DNA of 64,000 nt from contig NZ_JBLOBF010000002.1 of assembly GCF_047785965.1 (NCBI RefSeq), forward strand, positions 134,537 to 198,536. The letters run 5' to 3'. The translations under genes and the position numbers were made by a program. Origin of the DNA: Caldisericum exile_A. GTDB lineage: Bacteria; Caldisericota; Caldisericia; Caldisericales; Caldisericaceae. The notes beneath the pieces were generated by a model. It saw only the letters and a program-made list of their open reading frames with translations, made no database searches and was not told the DNA's origin. Below are positions 33,460 through 41,359 of the stretch, piece after piece (within the stretch, counting starts at the first letter, position 1; every line of letters begins with the position of its first letter).

Positions 33460-34248
33460 CTAAAACAAATTTAAATAAAAAGCAACAATATAATTACCAA
33501 AAAATATTGTCAAAAGAGATGCAATAGCCATATAGGGGACAAATGGAATTTCAGTTTTTCCACCCTTCTTGCTAATAAGCATTATAAAAATCCCAGCAAC
33601 TGCACCAATTACAAAAGAAAGAATAAAGGCAATTATGCCAAATTTAAATCCAAGAAACGCTCCTATCATAATTCCTGATGTTAAATCTCCTTCGCCCATT
33701 CCTCCTTCTTTGTAAAATAATTTCGATATTACAATTATAAGAAAGAATAAAACTGCATAAAAAACAATACCAAAAATCGTGTCTTTAAAATTTGTAAATA
33801 TGCCAAATACTAAACCAATAATAGTGGCAGGTATCACCACTGAGTCAAAAACCACACCCTCAAATAAGTCAATAAAAGATACAATTATAAGAAAAGAAAT
33901 AAAAATTATGTATTTTAAGGTAAGCAACGAAAAACCAAATTTCAAATAAGTTAAAACAAATAAAATCCCCGTTAAAGATTCTACAATTGGATAAATAGGA
34001 GAAATCTTTGCACCACAGTATCTACACTTACCCTTTAAAGCAATATAACTAACAATAGGAACTAAATCGAGAGTTGATAATTTGTGTCCACATTTAGGAC
34101 AGTGTGATTGAGGAAAAATAAGAGATTCATGGCGAGGAAGTCTATATATTACAACATTTAGAAACGATCCGATAACTGCACCGAAAATAAAAAATACAAA
34201 AGCAAAGAACACTTTTAAGCGATCAAACAAAAGCAACACATTTTCCAT
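33460..34248 (-). CDS. pilD: Prepilin peptidase
   Basis: Aspartic membrane protease of 262 residues that cleaves and N-methylates prepilins. The N-terminal domain has GAVIGSFLNVVIYRLPRHES and two zinc-binding CxxC pairs (CPKCGHKLS and CRYCGAKISP). The catalytic aspartates are in SFIDLFEGVVFD and GEGDLTSGIMIGAFLG. About eight helices. First gene of the pil operon. Its ATG lies six bases after a minus-strand TATAAT (34255-34260) with no ribosome-binding site, implying a leaderless pil operon mRNA. Confidence 0.92.
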   Translation of the reverse strand: MENVLLLFDRLKVFFAFVFFIFGAVIGSFLNVVIYRLPRHESLIFPQSHCPKCGHKLSTLDLVPIVSYIALKGKCRYCGAKISPIYPIVESLTGILFVLTYLKFGFSLLTLKYIIFISFLIIVSFIDLFEGVVFDSVVIPATIIGLVFGIFTNFKDTIFGIVFYAVLFFLIIVISKLFYKEGGMGEGDLTSGIMIGAFLGFKFGIIAFILSFVIGAVAGIFIMLISKKGGKTEIPFVPYMAIASLLTIFFGNYIVAFYLNLF

Positions 34249-34254
34249 AGTTCA

Positions 34255-34296
34255 ATTATACAAAAAAACAAATTTTAAAAAATGCTATAATATAAT
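34255..34296. promoter_or_regulatory. Divergent promoter region, pilD and DUF1614 gene
   Basis: Minus-strand TATAAT at 34255-34260 serves pilD without a leader. On the plus strand the overlapping TATAATATAAT run (34286-34296) serves the DUF1614 gene, which has a normal leader with TAGGAGGT before its ATG at 34318. The two styles of initiation face each other here. Confidence 0.5.
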
Positions 34297-34317
34297 AGAA
34301 TTAAATAGGAGGTAAAA

Positions 34318-35028
34318 ATGAACAATAAAGACTATATTTATTTTCCTTTTGAACTTACAATGTTAATTATTTTGTTTTTCCTGTTCTTGCTAATTTATCC
34401 AATTTTATTTTTTCTTTTTGCTGGTGGAATTGTTGATGCCTTTTCAAGGCTTGGGTTCAGTCCAATAACAGGAACGCTTGTTTTTCTTTTATCACTTTTT
34501 GGAAGTGCAATAAATATCCCAATAAGTAAAATAACAACACAAAACCCAATTGTCCAAGAAAAGGTAGTCTACTTTTATGGTGTTCCGTATAGAATTCCAT
34601 TTGTAACAGAGCAAACAACAATTGTAGCAATAAATTTGGGTGGAGCGATTATTCCTATAGCTATCTCAATATACGAATTCTTTAGAATCCTTTCTGTTGG
34701 AAAAATAGACGTTGCACTTATTACAATTGTTGGTATTGTGATTGTTTCACTCGTTGTGCATTCATTTGCAAAGCCTGTTAGAGGTATTGGAATTGCTGTT
34801 CCATTCTTTATTCCTCCCATCATAACAGCAATTGTTGCGTTAATTCTTTCAAGACATTACGCGCCGATTGTTGCCTATATTAGTGGGACACTTGGGACTC
34901 TTATAGGCGCAGACATTCTTAATTTGAACAAAGTATTCGAATTGGGTGCACCAGTTGTAAGCATAGGAGGTGCAGGGACATTTGATGGTATATTCTTAAC
35001 AGGAATCCTATCTACTCTTCTTGTATAG
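34318..35028 (+). CDS. DUF1614 family membrane protein
   Basis: Integral membrane protein of 236 residues with about seven helices. The family pattern is visible in AFSRLGFSPITGTLVFLLSLFGSAINIPI near residues 41-70 and in GADILNLNKVFELGAPVVSIGGAGTFDGIFLTG at the C-terminus. Function unknown. Strong TAGGAGGT site. Eleven bases separate it from ccdA, so the two are likely co-transcribed. Confidence 0.75.
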   Translation: MNNKDYIYFPFELTMLIILFFLFLLIYPILFFLFAGGIVDAFSRLGFSPITGTLVFLLSLFGSAINIPISKITTQNPIVQEKVVYFYGVPYRIPFVTEQTTIVAINLGGAIIPIAISIYEFFRILSVGKIDVALITIVGIVIVSLVVHSFAKPVRGIGIAVPFFIPPIITAIVALILSRHYAPIVAYISGTLGTLIGADILNLNKVFELGAPVVSIGGAGTFDGIFLTGILSTLLV

Positions 35029-35038
35029 GAGGTAAATT

Positions 35039-35953
35039 ATGACATTATCTCTTGCTGAAATACTACAAGCAATAATTGCAGGCTTTGTTTCATTTGTTTC
35101 ACCATGCGTGCTTCCTCTAATACCTGCGTATATATCTTACATAACTGGAGAGACTTTAATTGAACTAAAAGGAGGAACAACAAATACAAAGAAACTTTTA
35201 TTCAATTCAATTGCTTTTGTATTGGGTTTCTCCTTTGTCTTTATTTTACTTGGTGCAACTGCAACATTTGTAGGAAAATTCCTATCAAGAAATAAGAGAC
35301 TATTTGAAATTATTGCAGGAATAATTGTAATCATTTTTGGGCTTCATACTGCACAAATTGTTAGGTTTAATTTTCTTAGCTATGAAAAAAAGATGAACAT
35401 AAAGGCCTCAACTCCATCGTTACTTAAGGCATTTCTAATGGGATTTGCCTTCAGCTTCGGATGGACTCCATGCGTTGGACCAATTCTAGGAACGATTCTT
35501 ATTATGGCTGGAACACATTCGCAAGTAATTCAAGGCATAATTCTCCTCACATTCTACTCTTTGGGATTAGGAATTCCGTTTGTTCTAACTGCTCTTGCAA
35601 TCAATAAATTCTTTGAAGCGTTTAAGTCAATTAAGAAGTACTTCGGACAAATTGAGATGTTTGCAGGATTACTTATTATTGGAATCGGACTTGCACTAAT
35701 ATTTGGACTTGGCCTTCATTCTGACTACATAACCGCAGTCATTATTGTTTCAATTGGTTTTGCAATCATGTCAATCAAAAAGATAAGTTTAAGTGATGTA
35801 ATTGGAATAATTATTATTTTAGTTGCAACTTATGTTGCACTTCAAGTAAAGTTTATAGATGGAGGCAATTTAAATTTGCATTTAATTCCTTTTGCCGTAT
35901 TATTACTTGTCAGTATAATTTCAATGTATAAGGTAGGTAGGCAAAATGAGTGA
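35039..35953 (+). CDS. ccdA: CcdA-type thiol:disulfide electron carrier
   Basis: Membrane protein of 304 residues that moves reducing equivalents from cytoplasmic thioredoxin across the membrane. The two redox cysteines lie in pseudo-symmetric helices: VSFVSPCVLPLIPAYISYI near residue 22 and FGWTPCVGPILGTIL near 143. Six helices make the CcdA core, and the extra C-terminal hydrophobic segments (about 210-300) make it longer than usual. No thioredoxin-like or cytochrome maturation gene is adjacent, so the recipient is unknown. Overlaps rbfA by eight bases. Confidence 0.87.
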   Translation: MTLSLAEILQAIIAGFVSFVSPCVLPLIPAYISYITGETLIELKGGTTNTKKLLFNSIAFVLGFSFVFILLGATATFVGKFLSRNKRLFEIIAGIIVIIFGLHTAQIVRFNFLSYEKKMNIKASTPSLLKAFLMGFAFSFGWTPCVGPILGTILIMAGTHSQVIQGIILLTFYSLGLGIPFVLTALAINKFFEAFKSIKKYFGQIEMFAGLLIIGIGLALIFGLGLHSDYITAVIIVSIGFAIMSIKKISLSDVIGIIIILVATYVALQVKFIDGGNLNLHLIPFAVLLLVSIISMYKVGRQNE

Positions 35954-36323
35954 ATTAAGAAAGCACAAAATTGAATCGGCTATTTTAAGAGAGGTTTCTA
36001 CTTACATGCACTCTCTTGATGACCCATTACTTAAAAGCGTTACAATAACACATGTAGAAATGTCTGAGGATTTAAGATACGCTAAAGTTTTCTACACTAT
36101 CATTGGACATGAAAACGAAGAGGAGGAAATAAAACAAAAACTTATTAAAGCAACAAGAAGAATCCAAAGGGACGTTGCACACAGACTCAAAAACATGAAA
36201 TTTGTACCACTCCTAAATTTCCATTTTGACTTATCAATACAGAAGGGAAATAAAGTTCTTGAAATTTTAGACGAAGTAGAAAAGGAATTGAAAGAAAAAG
36301 GAGAAGATGTTGGAGGAACTTAA
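35946..36323 (+). CDS. rbfA: Ribosome-binding factor A
   Basis: 30S maturation factor of 125 residues with a KH-like fold. It starts RKHKIESAILREVSTYMHSL and contains VEMSEDLRYAKVFYTIIG and VAHRLKNMKFVPLLNFHFD. Needed for 16S rRNA 5'-end maturation. It is coupled downstream to nrnA (17-base overlap), the normal rbfA-nrnA pairing, but the usual infB and nusA are not upstream; ccdA is there instead. Confidence 0.92.
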   Translation: MSELRKHKIESAILREVSTYMHSLDDPLLKSVTITHVEMSEDLRYAKVFYTIIGHENEEEEIKQKLIKATRRIQRDVAHRLKNMKFVPLLNFHFDLSIQKGNKVLEILDEVEKELKEKGEDVGGT

Positions 36324-37275
36324 AGAAATAGGAGACATAATTTCGAAGAGTAAATCTTTCTTCCTTACGACTCATATAAATGCAGATGGCGATGGTATTG
36401 GTTCAATTCTTGGATTAGGAATGTCTCTTGAAAAATTGGGCAAGAAAGTTTTCTACTTCGTGCCAGGAGAAATACCAAACCATTTTGCCTTCTTAAAGAA
36501 TTTTGAAAAGATCAACGAAAAAATTGATGAAAGAATACAAACAGATGTTTTCCTTTTACTTGATGCGCCTAATATTGACAGGGTCGAAGGAATTACTTTC
36601 AATTTAAGTAATTTCAAGAAAATAATAAGGATTGACCACCATATAAGCAATGAAAATTTCTCTCATGTTAAATATGTGAAAGTCGGTTATCCATCTACTT
36701 CTTGCCTTGTTTTTGAATTAATAAAAGAAGAAAATCTTCCAATAGATAGAGACATAGCAGAGGCTCTTTATACGGGTCTTCTTGCAGATACAGGATCTTT
36801 TCGCTTTAATAATACAACAGAAGCTGCCTTTAATATAGCAAGAGAACTTGTTATAATGGGGGCAAGACCGTATTACATTTCAAGGATGGTATATGAGATG
36901 GAAACTTTGCCTCATCTAAAACTTCTTGGTCTTGCACTTCTACGCCTTGAAATTATCGATAAAATTGGTTTTTCATACATTACACAAGAAGATTTCAAAA
37001 ATTACAACGCAACAGAAAGCGACACTGAGGGTATTGTAGATTACCTTAGAAAGCAAAAAGACATCGAAATTATCCTTTTTATAAGAGAACTCCAAGATGG
37101 TGGGTTTAAAGGAAGCTTGAGAAGCAAAAATAACATTGATGTTAGAAAAATTGCCGAAATATTTGGCGGGGGAGGACACAAAGAAGCGGCAGGTTTTAAA
37201 ACAAATTTGAAAATGCATCAAATTCTTGAAATCATCCAAAAGGCAGTAAAAGATGAAGAAAAAAATTACACTTGA
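36307..37275 (+). CDS. nrnA: Bifunctional oligoribonuclease/pAp phosphatase (DHH family)
   Basis: Protein of 322 residues with an N-terminal DHH domain (HINADGDGIGSILGLG, LLDAPNIDRVEG, RIDHHISNENF) and a C-terminal DHHA1 domain (FGGGGHKEAAGF). Degrades nano-RNAs and dephosphorylates pAp. Follows rbfA with a 17-base overlap and precedes sppA with a 23-base overlap. All metal-binding motifs appear intact. Confidence 0.92.
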   Translation: MLEELKEIGDIISKSKSFFLTTHINADGDGIGSILGLGMSLEKLGKKVFYFVPGEIPNHFAFLKNFEKINEKIDERIQTDVFLLLDAPNIDRVEGITFNLSNFKKIIRIDHHISNENFSHVKYVKVGYPSTSCLVFELIKEENLPIDRDIAEALYTGLLADTGSFRFNNTTEAAFNIARELVIMGARPYYISRMVYEMETLPHLKLLGLALLRLEIIDKIGFSYITQEDFKNYNATESDTEGIVDYLRKQKDIEIILFIRELQDGGFKGSLRSKNNIDVRKIAEIFGGGGHKEAAGFKTNLKMHQILEIIQKAVKDEEKNYT

Positions 37276-38131
37276 TATTTTAATATTTTTATTCATAGTC
37301 TTGTTTATTTACCTTGTTTCTTTCAAAAATAATATCACTGTTAAATCTGGTAATTTTATTGCTGTAGTGTATCTTGAAGGAACTATTGGCGAAGTTGGCC
37401 AAAATTCATTTAATTCGAGTGATGTTAAAAAAATATTTGGCGAACTCCGCAAAAATAAACCAAAGGGAATTATTCTAAGAATTTCAAGTCCTGGTGGCAC
37501 TGTATATGAAACTGACCAAATTTATAATCTAATAAAGCAATTTAAAATAAAGAATAATATCAAAATTTATGTTTCAATGGGAGAGGTGTGCGCTTCGGGT
37601 GGATACTACATAGCCATGTCTTCGGATAAAATATTTGCAGAACCTTTAACAGAGACAGGAAGTATTGGAGTAATAATGAACCTTCTAAATTACGAAGAAC
37701 TTTTAAAGAAAGTTGGAATCAACATTATTACTATCAAGAGTGGAAAATTCAAAGATATTGGATCGCCTTATAGAGAACTAACTTATGATGAGAAAAAGAT
37801 GTTTGAAGAAATAGTAAATGAGATGTATGAAAAGTTTTTGAATGTTGTAAAAGAAAACAGAGTCAACCTAGACGAAGTTAATCTGAGAAACCTGGCACAA
37901 GGACAAATATATCTTGGAAGTAAAGCTTATAAACTTGGACTTGTCGACAAAATTGGAACTTTGGATGATACAATCAGTGAACTTAAAAAAGATTTAAATC
38001 TAGAGACAATTGATGTAAAAGAATACAGAATCCAAAAATCATTTTTACAAAGTTTGTTTGGTGAAACTTTAGACTTCTTGCAACACATGAAAGACCCCTC
38101 TCAAATAATTTTTGAATATAAGATAAACTAA
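37253..38131 (+). CDS. sppA: Signal peptide peptidase SppA
   Basis: Membrane-bound serine protease of 292 residues that clears cleaved signal peptides. One N-terminal helix (about 5-24) anchors it outside. The nucleophile is in EVCASGGYYIAMSSDK (near 118) and the general-base lysine in IKSGKFKDIGSP. Short, single-domain form as in Gram-positives, not the tandem E. coli form. The GTVYETDQI and TGSIGVIMN segments are typical. Overlaps nrnA. Confidence 0.92.
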   Translation: MKKKITLDILIFLFIVLFIYLVSFKNNITVKSGNFIAVVYLEGTIGEVGQNSFNSSDVKKIFGELRKNKPKGIILRISSPGGTVYETDQIYNLIKQFKIKNNIKIYVSMGEVCASGGYYIAMSSDKIFAEPLTETGSIGVIMNLLNYEELLKKVGINIITIKSGKFKDIGSPYRELTYDEKKMFEEIVNEMYEKFLNVVKENRVNLDEVNLRNLAQGQIYLGSKAYKLGLVDKIGTLDDTISELKKDLNLETIDVKEYRIQKSFLQSLFGETLDFLQHMKDPSQIIFEYKIN

Positions 38132-38147
38132 TCAATAGGAGAAAAGA

Positions 38148-38720
38148 ATGCTTATTGAAAGAATAATAAAAGTCATAAAATCACCGCAGAAAGCATTTGA
38201 GGAAGAAATAGAGACAATTACTTTTTTACTCTTTTTATTATTAAACGGTACTATTTTATATTTGTATTCGGTTGTTCTTGTAAAATTTGGATTAAGCTCT
38301 ATTCAAAATGTCTTGCCTGAACTAACAAATGAATTAATAAAAACACTTCAAGCTACAGTCACCTCTTACAAATTTTTGTATTTAACACTTTGCCTTCCTT
38401 TTGTATCAACGCTTTTCTCTGCCTCAATTTACGAATTGCTATCTCAAATTATTTTTGGAAAAACCAACGGCATAAAACTTATGAAAAACCTTGCCTTTGC
38501 ATCAACACCAATAATGCTTTCAAGGTTTATATATGTCATATTTTCATTTTTAAAAATAGGATATTCACAAACTTTAAATATCTTTTTTATTATTTGGGAA
38601 ATAATACTTTTTATTTTGGCTATAAGTAAAACCTATGAAATTGAAATATCAAAAGCAAACCTTCTATTCTTGGCTCCTTATATAATCATACTCCTATTAA
38701 TAATTCCTGCTATAATATAA
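38148..38720 (+). CDS. Yip1-like membrane protein
   Basis: Protein of 190 residues with about five hydrophobic helices. The N-terminal RIIKVIKSPQKAFEE preceding the first helix is the usual opening of bacterial Yip1-domain proteins. Function unknown. TAGGAGAAAAG site before the ATG. Its last codons contain the TATAAT box from which pcrA is probably transcribed. Confidence 0.6.
   Translation: MLIERIIKVIKSPQKAFEEEIETITFLLFLLLNGTILYLYSVVLVKFGLSSIQNVLPELTNELIKTLQATVTSYKFLYLTLCLPFVSTLFSASIYELLSQIIFGKTNGIKLMKNLAFASTPIMLSRFIYVIFSFLKIGYSQTLNIFFIIWEIILFILAISKTYEIEISKANLLFLAPYIIILLLIIPAII
38711..38716 (+). promoter_or_regulatory. Internal -10 box for pcrA
   Basis: TATAAT lies inside the last codons of the preceding gene, seven bases before the pcrA ATG at 38724. 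No -35 consensus and no Shine-Dalgarno sequence. A leaderless pcrA transcript is inferred. Confidence 0.5.
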
Positions 38721-38723
38721 CTT

Positions 38724-40808
38724 ATGAAAGAAAATTATCTTAATGAACTAAATCCTGCCCAACTTGAGGCAGTAACATATATCGAAGGACCACTCCTTGT
38801 ATATGCTGGTGCTGGTTCTGGCAAAACAAAGGTAATCACATACAAGATTGCATATCTTATTGATTCAATTTATATAAGACCTTCACAAATTCTTGCAGTA
38901 ACGTTTACAAATAAAGCAGCCAAGGAAATGAAAGAAAGAACTGAGCATATCATAGGAGAGGAAATAAAAGATCTCTTTATAGGAACATTTCACTCAATCT
39001 GTGCCAAAATTTTGAGAAAAGAAGCCAAATTTTTAGGATACAAAGAAAATTTCACAATCCTCGATGAAGACGACTCTGTAAATCTTATAAAAGATATTAT
39101 GAAAGATCTAAACTTTGATCCAAAATATGTCAATCCAAACGAAATAAAAGATTATATTTCTAAAGCAAAAATGAACCTCATTGATGCAAGCAAATTCTCT
39201 TCACGCGACTACTTTGAAGAAGTTGTTTCAAAAGTTTACAAAAAATATGAAAAAACTCTTAGAGTTAATAATGCATTGGATTTTGATGACCTTATAATGC
39301 TTACAATCAAACTTTTTCAAGAAAATGAACAGATTTTACATTACTACCAAGCAAAATTTAGACACATACTTGTAGATGAATATCAGGATGTAAACAGAAT
39401 GCAATACGAATTTATAAAGATATTAACAGAAAAAACAAGGCGATTTACTCTTGTTGGTGACGATGATCAAAGCATATACTCATTTAGGGGGGCAAGTTCA
39501 GAATTTATCGATAAAATCTACGAGGATTTCCCAGACTTAAAGGTCGTCAAACTTGAAAAAAATTACAGATCTCCACAAGAAATTCTCAATATCGCAAATA
39601 AACTCATTAAACACAACAAAAGAAGGACCGAGAAAGAGCTTTTTTCAGATATCAGTCTTGAAAATGCAATTAGCTTTTACGAAGCACTTGACGAGCTGGA
39701 TGAAGCTAGATTTGTAGTGAATAAAATAAAAACTTTAAAAGAAGAAAAAGACTACAGAAACAAAGATTTTGCAGTTCTTTATAGGACAAATTTCCAGTCA
39801 AGAGCCTTCGAAGAATACCTTATCCAAGAGGGAATTCCATATCAGGTAATAGGAGGCCAAAAATTCTACGGAAGAGCAGAAATTAAAGACATTATTGCAT
39901 ATCTTACAATTGTAAACAACCCAAATGATAATATTAGTTTCAAAAGAATAGTTAACATTCCGCCAAGAAAAATTGGAGAAAAAACCATCGAAGAATTAGA
40001 AAAAATTTCAGGTGAGAATGAAAAGTCTCTTTTCGAGAGCATTGAAGATTATCTTAAGATAAAAGAATCAAAACCTTTAAAAGAATTCTACGAGCTAATA
40101 AAAGAATTACAAGAATTATCTTTAACGTTGCCTCTACCGCGTTTTGTTGAGGAAGTAGTTTCAAAAACAAAATATATAAAATACCTTCAAGAAAAATTTA
40201 AGGAAGAAAGCGACGAAAGGATCGGAAACGTAAAAGAATTTGAAAATATGGTAATTAATTTTACAAGAGAAACAGAAGATGCAAATCTTTCTACACTACT
40301 CACACAAATTTCCCTTATAACAAGCATAGATGAATCAAAAGAAGATGATCGAGTTTCCTTAATGACGCTTCACGCAGCAAAAGGACTTGAATTTCCTGTA
40401 GTATTTCTTGTTGGTCTTGAAGAAGGTTTATTGCCTCATTTTAGATCTCTCGAAACAACAAAAGATATTGAAGAAGAGAGAAGATTGTGTTATGTTGGTA
40501 TAACAAGAGCAAAGGAACAACTTTTCTTAATTTATGCATTAAGAAGGTCGAAATTCGGGAGTCTTAATCCAACAAAAACTTCGAGATTTTTGCAAGAAAT
40601 GGAAATTTTCGAGTACAATAAAGAGAAAGAAGAACAGCACACATTCGCAATTAGAAAAGGCGATATGGTGCTTCATAGAGTTTGGGGCTTAGGTAAAGTT
40701 TTAGATGTAGCTTTTGAGGGAGACATTCCTTATGCAACTATTGAATTTTTAAAAATTGGAGTTAAAAACTTAGACCTACGCTATGCACCCCTTGAGAAGG
40801 TAAGATGA
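38724..40808 (+). CDS. pcrA: ATP-dependent DNA helicase PcrA/UvrD
   Basis: Superfamily 1 3'-5' helicase of 694 residues for repair and displacement of proteins from DNA. Visible motifs: Walker A YAGAGSGKTKVITYKIA, VTFTNKAAKEMKER, Walker B LVDEYQDVNRMQ, GDDDQSIYSFRGA, VSLMTLHAAKGLEFPVVFLVG and CYVGITRAKEQLFL. A C-terminal Tudor-like domain (KGDMVLHRVWGLGKVL) matches the RNA-polymerase-contacting end of PcrA. It overlaps the thioesterase gene by four bases (ATGA). Confidence 0.94.
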   Translation: MKENYLNELNPAQLEAVTYIEGPLLVYAGAGSGKTKVITYKIAYLIDSIYIRPSQILAVTFTNKAAKEMKERTEHIIGEEIKDLFIGTFHSICAKILRKEAKFLGYKENFTILDEDDSVNLIKDIMKDLNFDPKYVNPNEIKDYISKAKMNLIDASKFSSRDYFEEVVSKVYKKYEKTLRVNNALDFDDLIMLTIKLFQENEQILHYYQAKFRHILVDEYQDVNRMQYEFIKILTEKTRRFTLVGDDDQSIYSFRGASSEFIDKIYEDFPDLKVVKLEKNYRSPQEILNIANKLIKHNKRRTEKELFSDISLENAISFYEALDELDEARFVVNKIKTLKEEKDYRNKDFAVLYRTNFQSRAFEEYLIQEGIPYQVIGGQKFYGRAEIKDIIAYLTIVNNPNDNISFKRIVNIPPRKIGEKTIEELEKISGENEKSLFESIEDYLKIKESKPLKEFYELIKELQELSLTLPLPRFVEEVVSKTKYIKYLQEKFKEESDERIGNVKEFENMVINFTRETEDANLSTLLTQISLITSIDESKEDDRVSLMTLHAAKGLEFPVVFLVGLEEGLLPHFRSLETTKDIEEERRLCYVGITRAKEQLFLIYALRRSKFGSLNPTKTSRFLQEMEIFEYNKEKEEQHTFAIRKGDMVLHRVWGLGKVLDVAFEGDIPYATIEFLKIGVKNLDLRYAPLEKVR

Positions 40809-41194
40809 GCTTCAATTGTTTTGTATGTGACAAAGAAAACCCTAAGGGTTTAAAATTGGATATAAAGTTAAAAGATGGATTTACATATGCAGAATTCTCA
40901 TTGGACAAGAATTATGAAGGATATCCAGGTATTATACACGGCGGTATCATAGCTGCAATTCTTGACGATATGATGGTGAATGTAAAATTTCTTGAAGGCT
41001 ATATCCTCTACACTGTGGAACTTAATGTAAAATACCTTAAACACTGCCTCATAAACGAGAAACTATTTGCTTATGGATATCCAAAAGAGACAAAACATAA
41101 TATCTTTCAAGCATACGGTGAAATTAAAGATAAAAATGGTGAAATAAAAGCAACAGGATTAGGAAAATACTTCATCAAGGAGGCGTATAAATAA
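40805..41194 (+). CDS. Hotdog-fold thioesterase (PaaI-like)
   Basis: Small acyl-CoA thioesterase-like protein of 129 residues. The catalytic motif region reads YPGIIHGGIIAAILDDMMV, in which HGG and the following Asp are hallmarks of PaaI-type hotdog proteins. An N-terminal CFVCDKENPKGL is seen in many relatives. Substrate unknown. ATGA overlap with pcrA and TAATG overlap with the small membrane protein after it. Confidence 0.78.
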   Translation: MSFNCFVCDKENPKGLKLDIKLKDGFTYAEFSLDKNYEGYPGIIHGGIIAAILDDMMVNVKFLEGYILYTVELNVKYLKHCLINEKLFAYGYPKETKHNIFQAYGEIKDKNGEIKATGLGKYFIKEAYK

Positions 41195-41358
41195 TGAGAA
41201 TGATTATAGTTATAATTTCGATTTGGTTTGTTACAGGGATTCTTACAAACATCCTCTTAAGAAAAGAGAAATTGCCTCCACTATACAGAGTCTTGCTCTT
41301 TCTTGAAGGATTAATTGGCTTATTGTTTTACCTAATGTTTAAAGGGGCAGGTGATTAA
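41194..41358 (+). CDS. Small membrane protein, 54 residues
   Basis: Short open frame I translated directly. It starts MRMIIVIISIWFVTG and ends LFYLMFKGAGD, with two hydrophobic helices (about 3-20 and 36-50) joined by a basic loop (LLRKEKLPPLYR). AAGGAGG lies about ten bases upstream, its start overlaps the thioesterase stop (TAATG), and its stop is one base before the PBP start. This tight fit supports a real gene. No family recognised. Perhaps a partner of the penicillin-binding protein. Confidence 0.65.
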   Translation: MRMIIVIISIWFVTGILTNILLRKEKLPPLYRVLLFLEGLIGLLFYLMFKGAGD

Positions 41359-41359
41359 A

